A stretch of 5,174 nucleotides of DNA from Marinagarivorans sp. UBA5870 (GTDB lineage: Bacteria > Pseudomonadota > Gammaproteobacteria > Pseudomonadales > Cellvibrionaceae). The DNA is taken from the NCBI GenBank assembly GCA_002432555.1, contig DJFO01000250.1:278-5451 (forward strand). Reading direction: 5' to 3'. This document shows, piece after piece, positions 1 to 5,081 of the stretch. The notes under the pieces were generated by a model that was not told the DNA's origin, searched no databases, and saw only the letters and a list, made by a program, of their open reading frames with translations. Made by a program: the position numbers and the translations under genes. Within the stretch, counting starts at the first letter, position 1, and each line of letters starts with the position of its first letter.

Positions 1-126
1 ACGGACAATTTATCTATCATTTGCGCAAAGGAGGATGAGAGCGGAAACCCGGCCTGGGTTGCCGGCGGCAACATGGGATTTCAAGCGAATCCGGTATTTT
101 CGATACCGGAGTGTACGCAAGTTTAG
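1..126 (+). CDS. Possible C-terminal end of a gene entering from the left edge
   Basis: Frame 1 is open from the first base to a TAG at 124-126 and would give the last 41 residues of a protein. The peptide looks protein-like. It has two cysteines (residues 13 and 38 of the fragment), an aromatic/glycine-rich stretch NPAWVAGGN, and the ending FSIPECTQV. A terminal disulphide loop closing in a Phe-x-x-Pro-x-Cys style motif recalls the D-region of type IV pilins, but this is only a resemblance and the N-terminus needed to judge it lies outside the window. The stop overlaps the stop of the opposing gene (TAA, 123-125 on the minus strand), so the two would converge tail to tail. A second frame (starting at base 2) is also open here, so coding is not proven. 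Confidence 0.42.
   Translation, partial: TDNLSIICAKEDESGNPAWVAGGNMGFQANPVFSIPECTQV
90..110. terminator. Hairpin just past the stop of the minus-strand gene
   Basis: A perfect 8-bp inverted repeat, TCCGGTAT (90-97) and ATACCGGA (103-110), encloses a 5-base loop. It begins 12 nt beyond the stop codon of the minus-strand gene, where a terminator is expected. There is no real T-run after the stem on either strand, so it is not a canonical intrinsic terminator. It may act as a weak or Rho-assisted terminator or as a 3'-end stabiliser. If the left-edge reading frame is real, the hairpin lies inside its last codons. Confidence 0.35.
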
Positions 127-827
127 CGGTGGGATTCCTCGACCAGTAGGCTGATAGCGGCAAGGGCCTCGGGATCTTTGGATTTAATCTTGTTGGCGAT
201 GTGATGCTGGAAAAAATAGCGGAAATGCTGGTGCGCCTGGGCGGCGTACAAGCAGTCGTCTCCCGGCAGAACAGGAGTGCTTTCTACTTTTTCCTCATCG
301 ATCAGCATTCCAGAAATGGTGCCGTCATTGTGCAGGCGCCAGCTGACCACTTCTTGCAAAATCAAACTTTTGAAGTCCGCGCCGGATAGAACCGCATGGG
401 TGCCGATGGTGTCAGGAATTTCCTGCACAATGTCCTGCGGATTTTCGCATTCGTAATCGTAATATTCGGCCGCGGTTTCCAGTTCCACGACTTTGTGAAT
501 CGGCGCTTCAAAAAATATTTCGTCGATGCCAGAGTCGTAGTAGCCCTCCCATTGGCCGTTGAGGGGATCCTGTATATCGGTGCAGGGTACTATGTCGTTT
601 AGCCAGGGCACGAGTCCCACCACATCACCGTTTGCGCGCAACCCCCACGCCAAAATTTTCAGACTAAAAAGCTTGTCCGAACTCGCTTCGTTCGAATAGA
701 GCATTTCGAGGCCGTCAAGTTCTGGGGAAAGTCGAATGAAGCGGGTGTCTTTGAGGGGGACGTAAGGCTTCCCTGTAAAGAGATCGATCACATTGTCGAG
801 CTTGTGACCGGAGTTCGAGGTCTTCAT
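123..827 (-). CDS. Uncharacterised 234-residue soluble protein with an internal duplication
   Basis: I do not recognise a named family. The protein is acidic and soluble-looking, with no signal peptide or membrane segment. The N-terminal segment (residues about 11-45) has the pattern NVIDLFTGKPYVPL followed by RFIRLSPELDGLEML, which has the feel of a conserved family. Two central segments resemble each other: residues 56-73 and 158-175 both carry W-x-L-x3-G-x3-G (W61, L63, G67, G71 against W163, L165, G169, G173), a constant offset of 102 residues. The C-terminus is rich in His and aromatic residues (about 198-210), then helical and charged. The ATG at 827 is chosen because a GGAGGT ribosome binding site sits 6 nt upstream. 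It is transcribed away from the epmC operon and looks monocistronic. Base composition is lower in GC than the operon: 481-540 counts 27/60 G+C, against 46/60 for 3121-3180 in pdxB. The gene is very likely real; its function is unknown. Confidence 0.85.
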   Translation of the reverse strand: MKTSNSGHKLDNVIDLFTGKPYVPLKDTRFIRLSPELDGLEMLYSNEASSDKLFSLKILAWGLRANGDVVGLVPWLNDIVPCTDIQDPLNGQWEGYYDSGIDEIFFEAPIHKVVELETAAEYYDYECENPQDIVQEIPDTIGTHAVLSGADFKSLILQEVVSWRLHNDGTISGMLIDEEKVESTPVLPGDDCLYAAQAHQHFRYFFQHHIANKIKSKDPEALAAISLLVEESHR

Positions 828-833
828 AATACC

Positions 834-839
834 ACCTCC
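834..839 (-). promoter_or_regulatory. Strong Shine-Dalgarno of the minus-strand gene
   Basis: Read on the minus strand this is GGAGGT, separated by 6 nt from the ATG whose A is at 827. It is near-optimal in sequence and spacing, fixes the start codon, and supports the gene being expressed. Confidence 0.8.
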
Positions 840-854
840 GCGCTAGGGGCTTGT

Positions 855-870
855 CTGCTCGTGCGAGCGG
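855..870. repeat. Small hairpin in the leader of the minus-strand gene
   Basis: GCTC (857-860) pairs with GAGC (865-868) around GTGC, and the stem can be extended to 855/870 with one imperfect pair. It lies between the ribosome binding site and the larger inverted repeat at 889-918. It could be part of a structured 5' leader of the minus-strand transcript. It is short and may be chance. Confidence 0.3.
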
Positions 871-888
871 GTGAGCCTAGGTGCCCGA

Positions 889-918
889 GTGACAAGTAAC
901 CAACAACTTTCTTGTCAC
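889..918. promoter_or_regulatory. Perfect inverted repeat GTGACAAG-N14-CTTGTCAC, possible operator
   Basis: The arms at 889-896 and 911-918 are exact reverse complements. Their centres are 22 bp apart, about two turns of the helix, which suits binding by a dimeric regulator on one DNA face. A 7-of-8 copy, CTTGTCAA, recurs at 1002-1009. The repeat lies just downstream of the best minus-strand promoter candidate, where a repressor could block transcription; alternatively it forms an RNA stem in the leader. No regulator gene is visible in the window. Confidence 0.45.
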
Positions 919-930
919 CCACACATAAAC

Positions 931-957
931 AGTATATGCAGAATGCCAATAACTCAA
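931..957 (-). promoter_or_regulatory. Candidate sigma-70 promoter for the minus-strand gene
   Basis: On the minus strand a -10 element TATACT (931-936; 5 of 6 to consensus) follows a weak -35 TTGAGT (952-957; 4 of 6) at a short 15-bp spacing. Transcription would start near 924, giving a leader of about 95 nt that contains the inverted repeat and the small hairpin. The short spacing makes this a candidate only. Confidence 0.35.
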
Positions 958-1058
958 CACTTTGTTGCAAGATTTTTTAGGTTCGCTGCACGAGTACGCA
1001 TCTTGTCAACATTCACTGAGATTTTTGGCATAAGCAGCTCTCTAAAGACCGTCCGGGA

Positions 1059-1086
1059 GCCGGCGAGCCTGGCCGCTCTCGGCGGC
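1059..1086. repeat. GC-rich hairpin in the epmC leader
   Basis: GCCGGCGAG (1059-1067) pairs with CTCGGCGGC (1078-1086) with one G-G mismatch and a 10-base loop. A further GCGC-TTC-GCGC stem (1085-1095) overlaps its end and would be an alternative fold. There is no T-run after it, so it is not an intrinsic terminator. It could structure the epmC leader, ending about 40 nt before the start codon. Confidence 0.35.
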
Positions 1087-1126
1087 GCTTCGCGCGGGTT
1101 TCGCCTCAACTCCACTGCCGTCCACC

Positions 1127-1657
1127 ATGTACCTTGCCGCCGACCTTATCATTGTGTTTGATCGCTGTTTTCTGAGCGAATTCAACACTCGATTAATTGG
1201 CGGAGGGGACGAGCCGATCTATCTACCGTCTTTGGACAACGCGCCACATCAAATTGTTTTCACCCGCGATTATTTTGCTAGTGCTCTGCACGAAGTTGCC
1301 CATTGGTGTGTTGCTGGCGAGAAGCGCCGCGGCCAGGTCGACTACGGCTATTGGTATGCGCCCGATGGCCGCACCGCAGCACAACAAGCGGAGTTTGAGC
1401 AGATGGAGGTGAAACCGCAGGCGCTGGAGTGGTTATTCAGCACGGCATGCGGGGTCCCGTTTCGAGTGAGTGCCGACAATCTTCAGGCGGGGCTGGGCGC
1501 GAGCCTGGACTTTAAGCGCAAGATCGCCGCACAGGCGCAGGCCTACTGCCGCAACCTGCCGGAGCGGCCGCGCCGATTTGTCGGGGCGTTGGCTGAATTT
1601 TATGGCGTCCCTGACGCCCTGGACGCCGGCCACTACGGCGCGGAGCAACTGCGGTGA
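1127..1657 (+). CDS. epmC: Elongation factor P hydroxylase EpmC
   Basis: EpmC (YfcM) hydroxylates the beta-lysylated lysine of translation elongation factor EF-P in the cytoplasm, the last step after EpmB and EpmA. The 176-residue product closely follows the E. coli protein as I recall it: FNTRLIGGGDEPIYLP (19-34), ASALHEVAHWCVAG (51-64), DYGYWYAPDGR (72-82), MEVKPQALEWLF (93-104), VSADNL (114-119) and PERPRRF (145-151). The HExxH motif (H55, E56, H59) should hold the metal, with E94 as the likely third ligand (inferred from the family). The frame is open upstream to 1046, but ATG 1127 is the first usual start and matches the family N-terminus within a few residues. No Shine-Dalgarno is visible before it, which is odd for a first gene. 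The stop overlaps the next gene's start as GTGA. epmA, epmB and efp are not in this window. Confidence 0.93.
   Translation: MYLAADLIIVFDRCFLSEFNTRLIGGGDEPIYLPSLDNAPHQIVFTRDYFASALHEVAHWCVAGEKRRGQVDYGYWYAPDGRTAAQQAEFEQMEVKPQALEWLFSTACGVPFRVSADNLQAGLGASLDFKRKIAAQAQAYCRNLPERPRRFVGALAEFYGVPDALDAGHYGAEQLR
1642..1645 (+). promoter_or_regulatory. Ribosome binding site supporting a GTG start
   Basis: GGAG lies 8 nt before the GTG at 1654, inside the end of epmC. It favours this GTG as the start of the exonuclease gene, since residue 11 is already the first catalytic aspartate and no ATG precedes it suitably. Confidence 0.6.
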
Positions 1658-2550
1658 ATCAGCCTTTCCCGGCATACCTCATAGACGCGTCTATTGCTAT
1701 CTTCCGTTTTTACTTCTCGCTGCCCGCGCGCTGGACCAGCCGTGACGGCTACGGCACCGCGGCGGTTTACGGTTATACCCATTGGCTGCGGCGCCTGCTG
1801 TTGGCGGAGCGACCGGTCTTTATCGCCGCCTGTTTTGATGAAAGTATCGGATCCGGATTTCGTCACCAGCTGGACGCGCGTTATAAAAGTCGGCGGGCAA
1901 AACCGGACGACGCCCTGGCCTATCAATTGCGGGCCTGCAGAGAGGTCAGCGAACTTCTCGGCGTCCCCACATTCAGTTCGACGCGCTATGAGGCGGATGA
2001 CCTTTTAGGCACGCTCGCGGGATTCCACCGCCGCGCGGGGCGGGCCAACGTCCTGGTGTCGCGCGACAAGGATCTCGCTCAGTTGCTGGGGCCGGGTGAC
2101 CAGCTCTGGCATTACCCTGACGGAGTGCCGCTTGACCCTGAGCGTTTTGCGGCGCGTTTCGGTTTCCTGCCTGCGCAGCTGCCGGATTATCTCGCTCTGG
2201 TCGGGGATCCGGTCGATGATATTCCCGGCGTGCCGGGAGTGGGGCCCAAAAGCGCCCAGACCCTGTTGCAGCACCTGGGCTCCCTCGACGAAATCCTCCA
2301 ACACCCGCGCGCGGTGGCCGATCTGCCGCTGCGGGGGGCGGCACGTTTGGCCGAAGTGATTGCCGCCCATGAGTCGCAGTTGCGTTTGTGCCGCCAGTTG
2401 ACTGCGGTCTGCTGCGACGCTCCCCTGGAGGCGCCAGTGCGGCTGCACCGCGGCCGCGTAAACTGGGATCGACTGCTCGATTACACGCAGCACCTCGGCT
2501 TTCGCCTGTCGTTCGACCCCGATCTCAACCCTTTGGGCTCCTCCCTATGA
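1654..2550 (+). CDS. Stand-alone 5'-3' exonuclease / flap endonuclease (Pol I 5'-nuclease-like)
   Basis: This 298-residue protein matches the 5'-nuclease domain of DNA polymerase I along its whole length and has no polymerase part. It would remove 5' flaps or RNA primers, using Mg2+-bound acidic residues. Visible motifs are LIDAS with D11; FDES with D62; FRHQLDARYKSRR (69-81), the basic helical arch; YEADDLLGTLA (112-122) with E113, D115, D116; SRDKDLAQLL (136-145) with D138, D140; and GDPVDDIPG (184-192) with D185, D188, leading into the helix-hairpin-helix GVPGVGPKSA (192-201). All the acidic ligands seem present, unlike E. coli ExoIX (Xni/YgdG), which lacks part of the second metal site. 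The start is GTG, overlapping the epmC stop by 4 nt; the end overlaps pdxB as ATGA. It may be annotated xni-like, but it is closer in active site to the Pol I domain. Confidence 0.92.
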   Translation: MNQPFPAYLIDASIAIFRFYFSLPARWTSRDGYGTAAVYGYTHWLRRLLLAERPVFIAACFDESIGSGFRHQLDARYKSRRAKPDDALAYQLRACREVSELLGVPTFSSTRYEADDLLGTLAGFHRRAGRANVLVSRDKDLAQLLGPGDQLWHYPDGVPLDPERFAARFGFLPAQLPDYLALVGDPVDDIPGVPGVGPKSAQTLLQHLGSLDEILQHPRAVADLPLRGAARLAEVIAAHESQLRLCRQLTAVCCDAPLEAPVRLHRGRVNWDRLLDYTQHLGFRLSFDPDLNPLGSSL

Positions 2551-3665
2551 AAATCGTCGCCGATGAGAATATCCCTTATGTGCAGGAGTTTTTTGGCCGT
2601 TTCGGCGAGGTGCGCACGGCGCCGGGTCGCACCCTGACCGCCGCGCAATTGCACGAGGCGGATGTGCTGCTGGTGCGGTCAGTCACTCGCGTCGATGAGC
2701 AGCTCCTCGCCGGTAGTTCGGTGCGTTTCGTCGGCACCTGTACCATCGGCATAGATCATCTCGACACCGAATATCTGCGGAAAAATCACATCGTCTATGC
2801 CAGTGCCCCGGGCTGTAACGCCGGCGGAGTGGTGCAGTATGTTCTCGCCGCCCTCAGCCGACTTGACGAAGGTTGGACCGGGAGGACGGTCGGGGTCATC
2901 GGTAGTGGCAATGTCGGTGGCCGACTGTGCAAAACCCTCGCGGCCCTGGGAGTGGAATATCGCGCGTACGACCCTTTTTTAGTACCCCAGGAAAATTCGC
3001 GTTTGGCGCCTCTTGCCGAAGTACTGCACAGCGATATCGTCTGTCTGCATACGCCTTACACCACCGCCGGACCTCACCCCACCCGCCACATGATCGGTCG
3101 GGCGCAACTGGACGCTCTGCGCCCGGGGACCATCCTGGTCAACGCCGGGCGCGGTGGGGCGGTCGCCAATCAGGCGCTGCTGCAGCATTTGCGCTCCGGG
3201 GCGGATCTGCGAGTGGTGCTCGACGTGTGGGAGAACGAACCGGGAATTGACGTGGCGTTGCTCGAGCGCGTGGCCCTCGGCTCCCCTCACATTGCCGGGT
3301 ACAGTTTTGAGGGAAAGCTCAACGGTTCGGCCATGATTCATGCCGCGCTTGCGGATTTTCTCGGCCTTGACCGGGAAGTGGCCGCGGACCAATGCCGGCG
3401 TCTTCTGCGCCGTCTGAAAGGCGAGCCGAGCACCCTCACCTGCGGCGACCTCAACGCCGCCATTGCCGCCACTTACGATATAACGGCCGATGACGCCCGC
3501 CTGCGCGAAGCGGTGCGCGAGGCTGGACCGGCCGGCGCTGCGGCCGCCTTCGATCGCCTGCGCAAAACCTATCCCGAACGGCGCGAGTTTGGTCACTTCC
3601 GCGTCAAGGGCACCGGTCCCTTGCAGGAATCCCTGGGCAATATAGGTTTTCTGACCGATGACTGA
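2547..3665 (+). CDS. pdxB: Erythronate-4-phosphate dehydrogenase PdxB
   Basis: PdxB oxidises 4-phospho-D-erythronate to 2-oxo-3-hydroxy-4-phosphobutanoate, the second step of the DXP-dependent pyridoxal phosphate pathway, with NAD. The 372-residue length is typical (E. coli 378). Seen in order: substrate-side RSVTRV (44-49) and GTCTIGIDHLD (63-73); SAPGCNAGGVVQYV (86-99); the Rossmann motif VIGSGNVGG (117-125) with ribose-binding D142 in YDPF; and catalytic R202 (NAGRGG), E231 (DVWENEPG) and H248 (SPHIAGYSFEGK), whose spacing agrees exactly with R208/E237/H254 of E. coli. The C-terminal part (about 290-372) is the PdxB dimerisation domain. The ATG at 2547 is preferred although the frame is open to 2388 upstream, because MKIVADENIP is the family N-terminus and the ATG overlaps the upstream stop (ATGA). 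There is no clear Shine-Dalgarno, so translational coupling is likely. The 3' end overlaps the next gene by 8 nt. Confidence 0.96.
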   Translation: MKIVADENIPYVQEFFGRFGEVRTAPGRTLTAAQLHEADVLLVRSVTRVDEQLLAGSSVRFVGTCTIGIDHLDTEYLRKNHIVYASAPGCNAGGVVQYVLAALSRLDEGWTGRTVGVIGSGNVGGRLCKTLAALGVEYRAYDPFLVPQENSRLAPLAEVLHSDIVCLHTPYTTAGPHPTRHMIGRAQLDALRPGTILVNAGRGGAVANQALLQHLRSGADLRVVLDVWENEPGIDVALLERVALGSPHIAGYSFEGKLNGSAMIHAALADFLGLDREVAADQCRRLLRRLKGEPSTLTCGDLNAAIAATYDITADDARLREAVREAGPAGAAAAFDRLRKTYPERREFGHFRVKGTGPLQESLGNIGFLTDD

Positions 3666-4836
3666 GGCTGCTCGCCAGTTTCGCCTGGGATTTCTTGTGA
3701 ATCCCTACGCCGGCGTTGGCGGTCCCGCAGCCAACAAGGGAAGTGACGACTCCATTATTCGCGAGCGGGCGCGCCGAGGCGATCTGCCGCTTACCGCCCC
3801 GGCGCGGGCGCGGACCTTTCTTGAGCATCTGGCTGTGCCAGCGGACTGTGCCTTGACCTTGGTGTCGGTCGCAGGCCCCATGGGCGGAGAGTTGCTGGCG
3901 GCGGGGAATTGGTCGGTGGAACTGACCGAGTTTCGGCCCGCCGCCGAAACCTCAGGCGACGACACCCAGCGCTCGGTGCGTGCCCTGGTGGAGCGGCGAG
4001 TGGATTTGCTGGTGTTCGTTGGTGGCGACGGTACGGCGCGCGACGTGTGCGCCGCTCTGCCGGAACCGCAGCCGGTGCTCGGTGTGCCGGCCGGAGTGAA
4101 AATGCACAGCGGCGTTTATGCGCTCACGCCGGTTGCCGCGGCGGATTTGGTGTCGCTGCTCCTGGTTGGGGAATTGGTGAACCTCGCCTGGCGGGAAGTG
4201 CGGGATATAGACGAAGCCGCATTCCGCACGGGAGTGGTCAAAAGCCGCTACTTTGGCGAGATGCTCACCCCCGAAGCGGGCCGCTATGTTCAGCACGTCA
4301 AGCAGGGCGGCCTCGAAGTTGAAGAATTGGTACTGCTGGATATGGCGGAACACCTGCTGCAGGAGATCACGCCGGACACGCTGGTGATTATGGGGCCGGG
4401 CAGTACCACTTGGAACTTGCTGAAAAATTGGGAGATCGAGGGCACATTGCTTGGGGTAGACCTGGTGCAAAATGGCAAATTGCTCGCCGGGGACGTGGAT
4501 GCCGCCACCCTGGAGCGCCGCCTCGCCGACCACTCAGGTCCCCTGCTGTTGGTGGTTACCGCTATCGGCGGCCAGGGCCACATTATTGGCCGGGGCAATC
4601 AGCAGCTGACGCCATCCGTTCTGCGCCGTGTCGGGCGCGACCGGCTGCGAGTGGTGGCGACCAAGACCAAACTAAAGACCCTCGGGGGCCGCCCGTTGGT
4701 AATGGATTCGGGGGATCCGGCGCTCGACCGCGCTTGGCAGGGCTATCTCCCGGTGATTGCGGGGTATCAGGATCGGGTGCTGTACCCCCTCGGGATTTTT
4801 CCGGCGGCCCAAGAGGAGAGCGAGCATGTTCCATAA
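3658..4836 (+). CDS. ATP-NAD kinase-like protein (COG3199 / AcoX type)
   Basis: The 392-residue protein belongs to the NAD kinase/diacylglycerol kinase fold. Motifs, in order, are VNPYAGVGG (14-22), the nucleotide-binding GGDGTARDV (122-130), GVPAGVKMHSGVYA (142-155), GPGSTTW (246-252) and IGGQGHIIGRGNQQLTPSVL (303-322). This set is typical of COG3199 proteins, predicted ATP- or polyphosphate-dependent NAD kinases that include AcoX from acetoin catabolism clusters. The role is expected to be cytosolic phosphorylation of NAD or a related small molecule, but the true substrate of this subfamily is poorly established, and no acetoin dehydrogenase genes are nearby. The ATG at 3658 overlaps pdxB by 8 nt without a strong ribosome binding site, suggesting coupling to pdxB translation. 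No signal peptide or membrane segments are seen. The family call is firm; the substrate is inferred. Confidence 0.9.
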   Translation: MTEAARQFRLGFLVNPYAGVGGPAANKGSDDSIIRERARRGDLPLTAPARARTFLEHLAVPADCALTLVSVAGPMGGELLAAGNWSVELTEFRPAAETSGDDTQRSVRALVERRVDLLVFVGGDGTARDVCAALPEPQPVLGVPAGVKMHSGVYALTPVAAADLVSLLLVGELVNLAWREVRDIDEAAFRTGVVKSRYFGEMLTPEAGRYVQHVKQGGLEVEELVLLDMAEHLLQEITPDTLVIMGPGSTTWNLLKNWEIEGTLLGVDLVQNGKLLAGDVDAATLERRLADHSGPLLLVVTAIGGQGHIIGRGNQQLTPSVLRRVGRDRLRVVATKTKLKTLGGRPLVMDSGDPALDRAWQGYLPVIAGYQDRVLYPLGIFPAAQEESEHVP

Positions 4837-4999
4837 CGGCAGTTGTCACTGCGGCCCTATCGCTCTGCGGGCGATGGCGCCGGCGGAGATCACCATTTAC
4901 CAATGCAATTGTCCAGGTGCCGGCGAGGGGTCATCGCAAGCCGATAAAATTCGGCGTCTGCCCGCAGGCGAGTCGGGCCAAGTGCGCCGTGCAAAGTGA
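4826..4999 (+). pseudogene. Truncated, probably frameshifted GFA/CENP-V family gene
   Basis: The reading frame starts with MFHNGSCHCG and continues to YQCNC at residues 25-29. This is the N-terminus of the glutathione-dependent formaldehyde-activating (GFA) zinc-protein family, with the first two Cys pairs (C7/C9 and C27/C29). Intact members are about 115-140 residues and continue as CNCxxCRR; here the frame becomes unlike the family at residue 30 and stops after 57 codons. In the adjacent frame, TGC CGG CGA at 4918-4926 reads C-R-R, as expected after CNCxx, which points to a lost base or two near 4913-4918. That frame then hits TAA at 4945-4947. The later domain and its cysteines are missing. 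An AGGAG at 4814-4818, 7 nt before the ATG, is intact, and the start overlaps the kinase-like gene by 11 nt, so it was the fifth cistron of the operon. A sequencing error could explain one shift but not the missing remainder. Confidence 0.7.
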
Positions 5000-5002
5000 A
5001 TG

Positions 5003-5011
5003 TGTTAGCAT
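5003..5011 (+). promoter_or_regulatory. Candidate extended -10 promoter for the exported-protein gene
   Basis: TGTTAGCAT fits the extended -10 pattern TG-N-TAnnAT, with the hexamer TAGCAT matching 4 of 6. No good -35 is seen 17 bp upstream, which extended -10 promoters can tolerate. It lies just after the last stop of the operon, about 70 nt before the next start, where a new transcription unit would be expected to begin. Confidence 0.4.
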
Positions 5012-5081
5012 CCCGGCGCTTACCCGAATTCCACCGCAGATCCAAATTCTGCCAATGTCTTTCCCAACGGATTGCCTTCAT

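Larger units (their letters stand above)
828..1126. other. Divergent intergenic region between the minus-strand gene and epmC
   Basis: No gene is supported here. The stretch 890-1050 is AT-rich compared with the flanking operon, as expected for a promoter region. Besides the minus-strand elements listed separately, a TTGTCA at 1003-1008 could serve as a plus-strand -35, but the only nearby -10-like sequence, CATAAG at 1029-1034, is at a 20-bp spacing, so I do not claim a promoter for epmC. The last 70 bases before epmC are GC-rich and can fold (1059-1086). Confidence 0.7.

Noticed and set aside
912..936. LexA (SOS) box on the minus strand around TACTGT
   Set aside because: One half-site (CTGT) is present, but the partner ACAG at the required 8-bp spacing is missing.
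871..1161. Plus-strand open frame of 96 codons across the intergenic region
   Set aside because: It has no ribosome binding site, no recognisable protein character, covers the promoter and repeat region, and runs into epmC in another frame.
2388..2546. N-terminal extension of PdxB
   Set aside because: The frame is open, but it overlaps the exonuclease gene, and the PdxB family begins at MKIVADENIP (2547).
2979..3596. Long minus-strand open frame of 205 codons opposite pdxB
   Set aside because: It is an antisense shadow of a confident gene in high-GC DNA; no domain or start signal supports it. The same holds for the frames at 3952-4533 and 2005-2493.
4960..4978. GCCCG-N9-CGGGC stem as an operon terminator
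   Set aside because: It has only five pairs, no T-run, and lies inside the gfa remnant; it is too weak to call.
4890..5081. Minus-strand frame of 63 codons at the right end
   Set aside because: It has no family resemblance or ribosome binding site, and it covers the gfa remnant and the promoter of the exported-protein gene.
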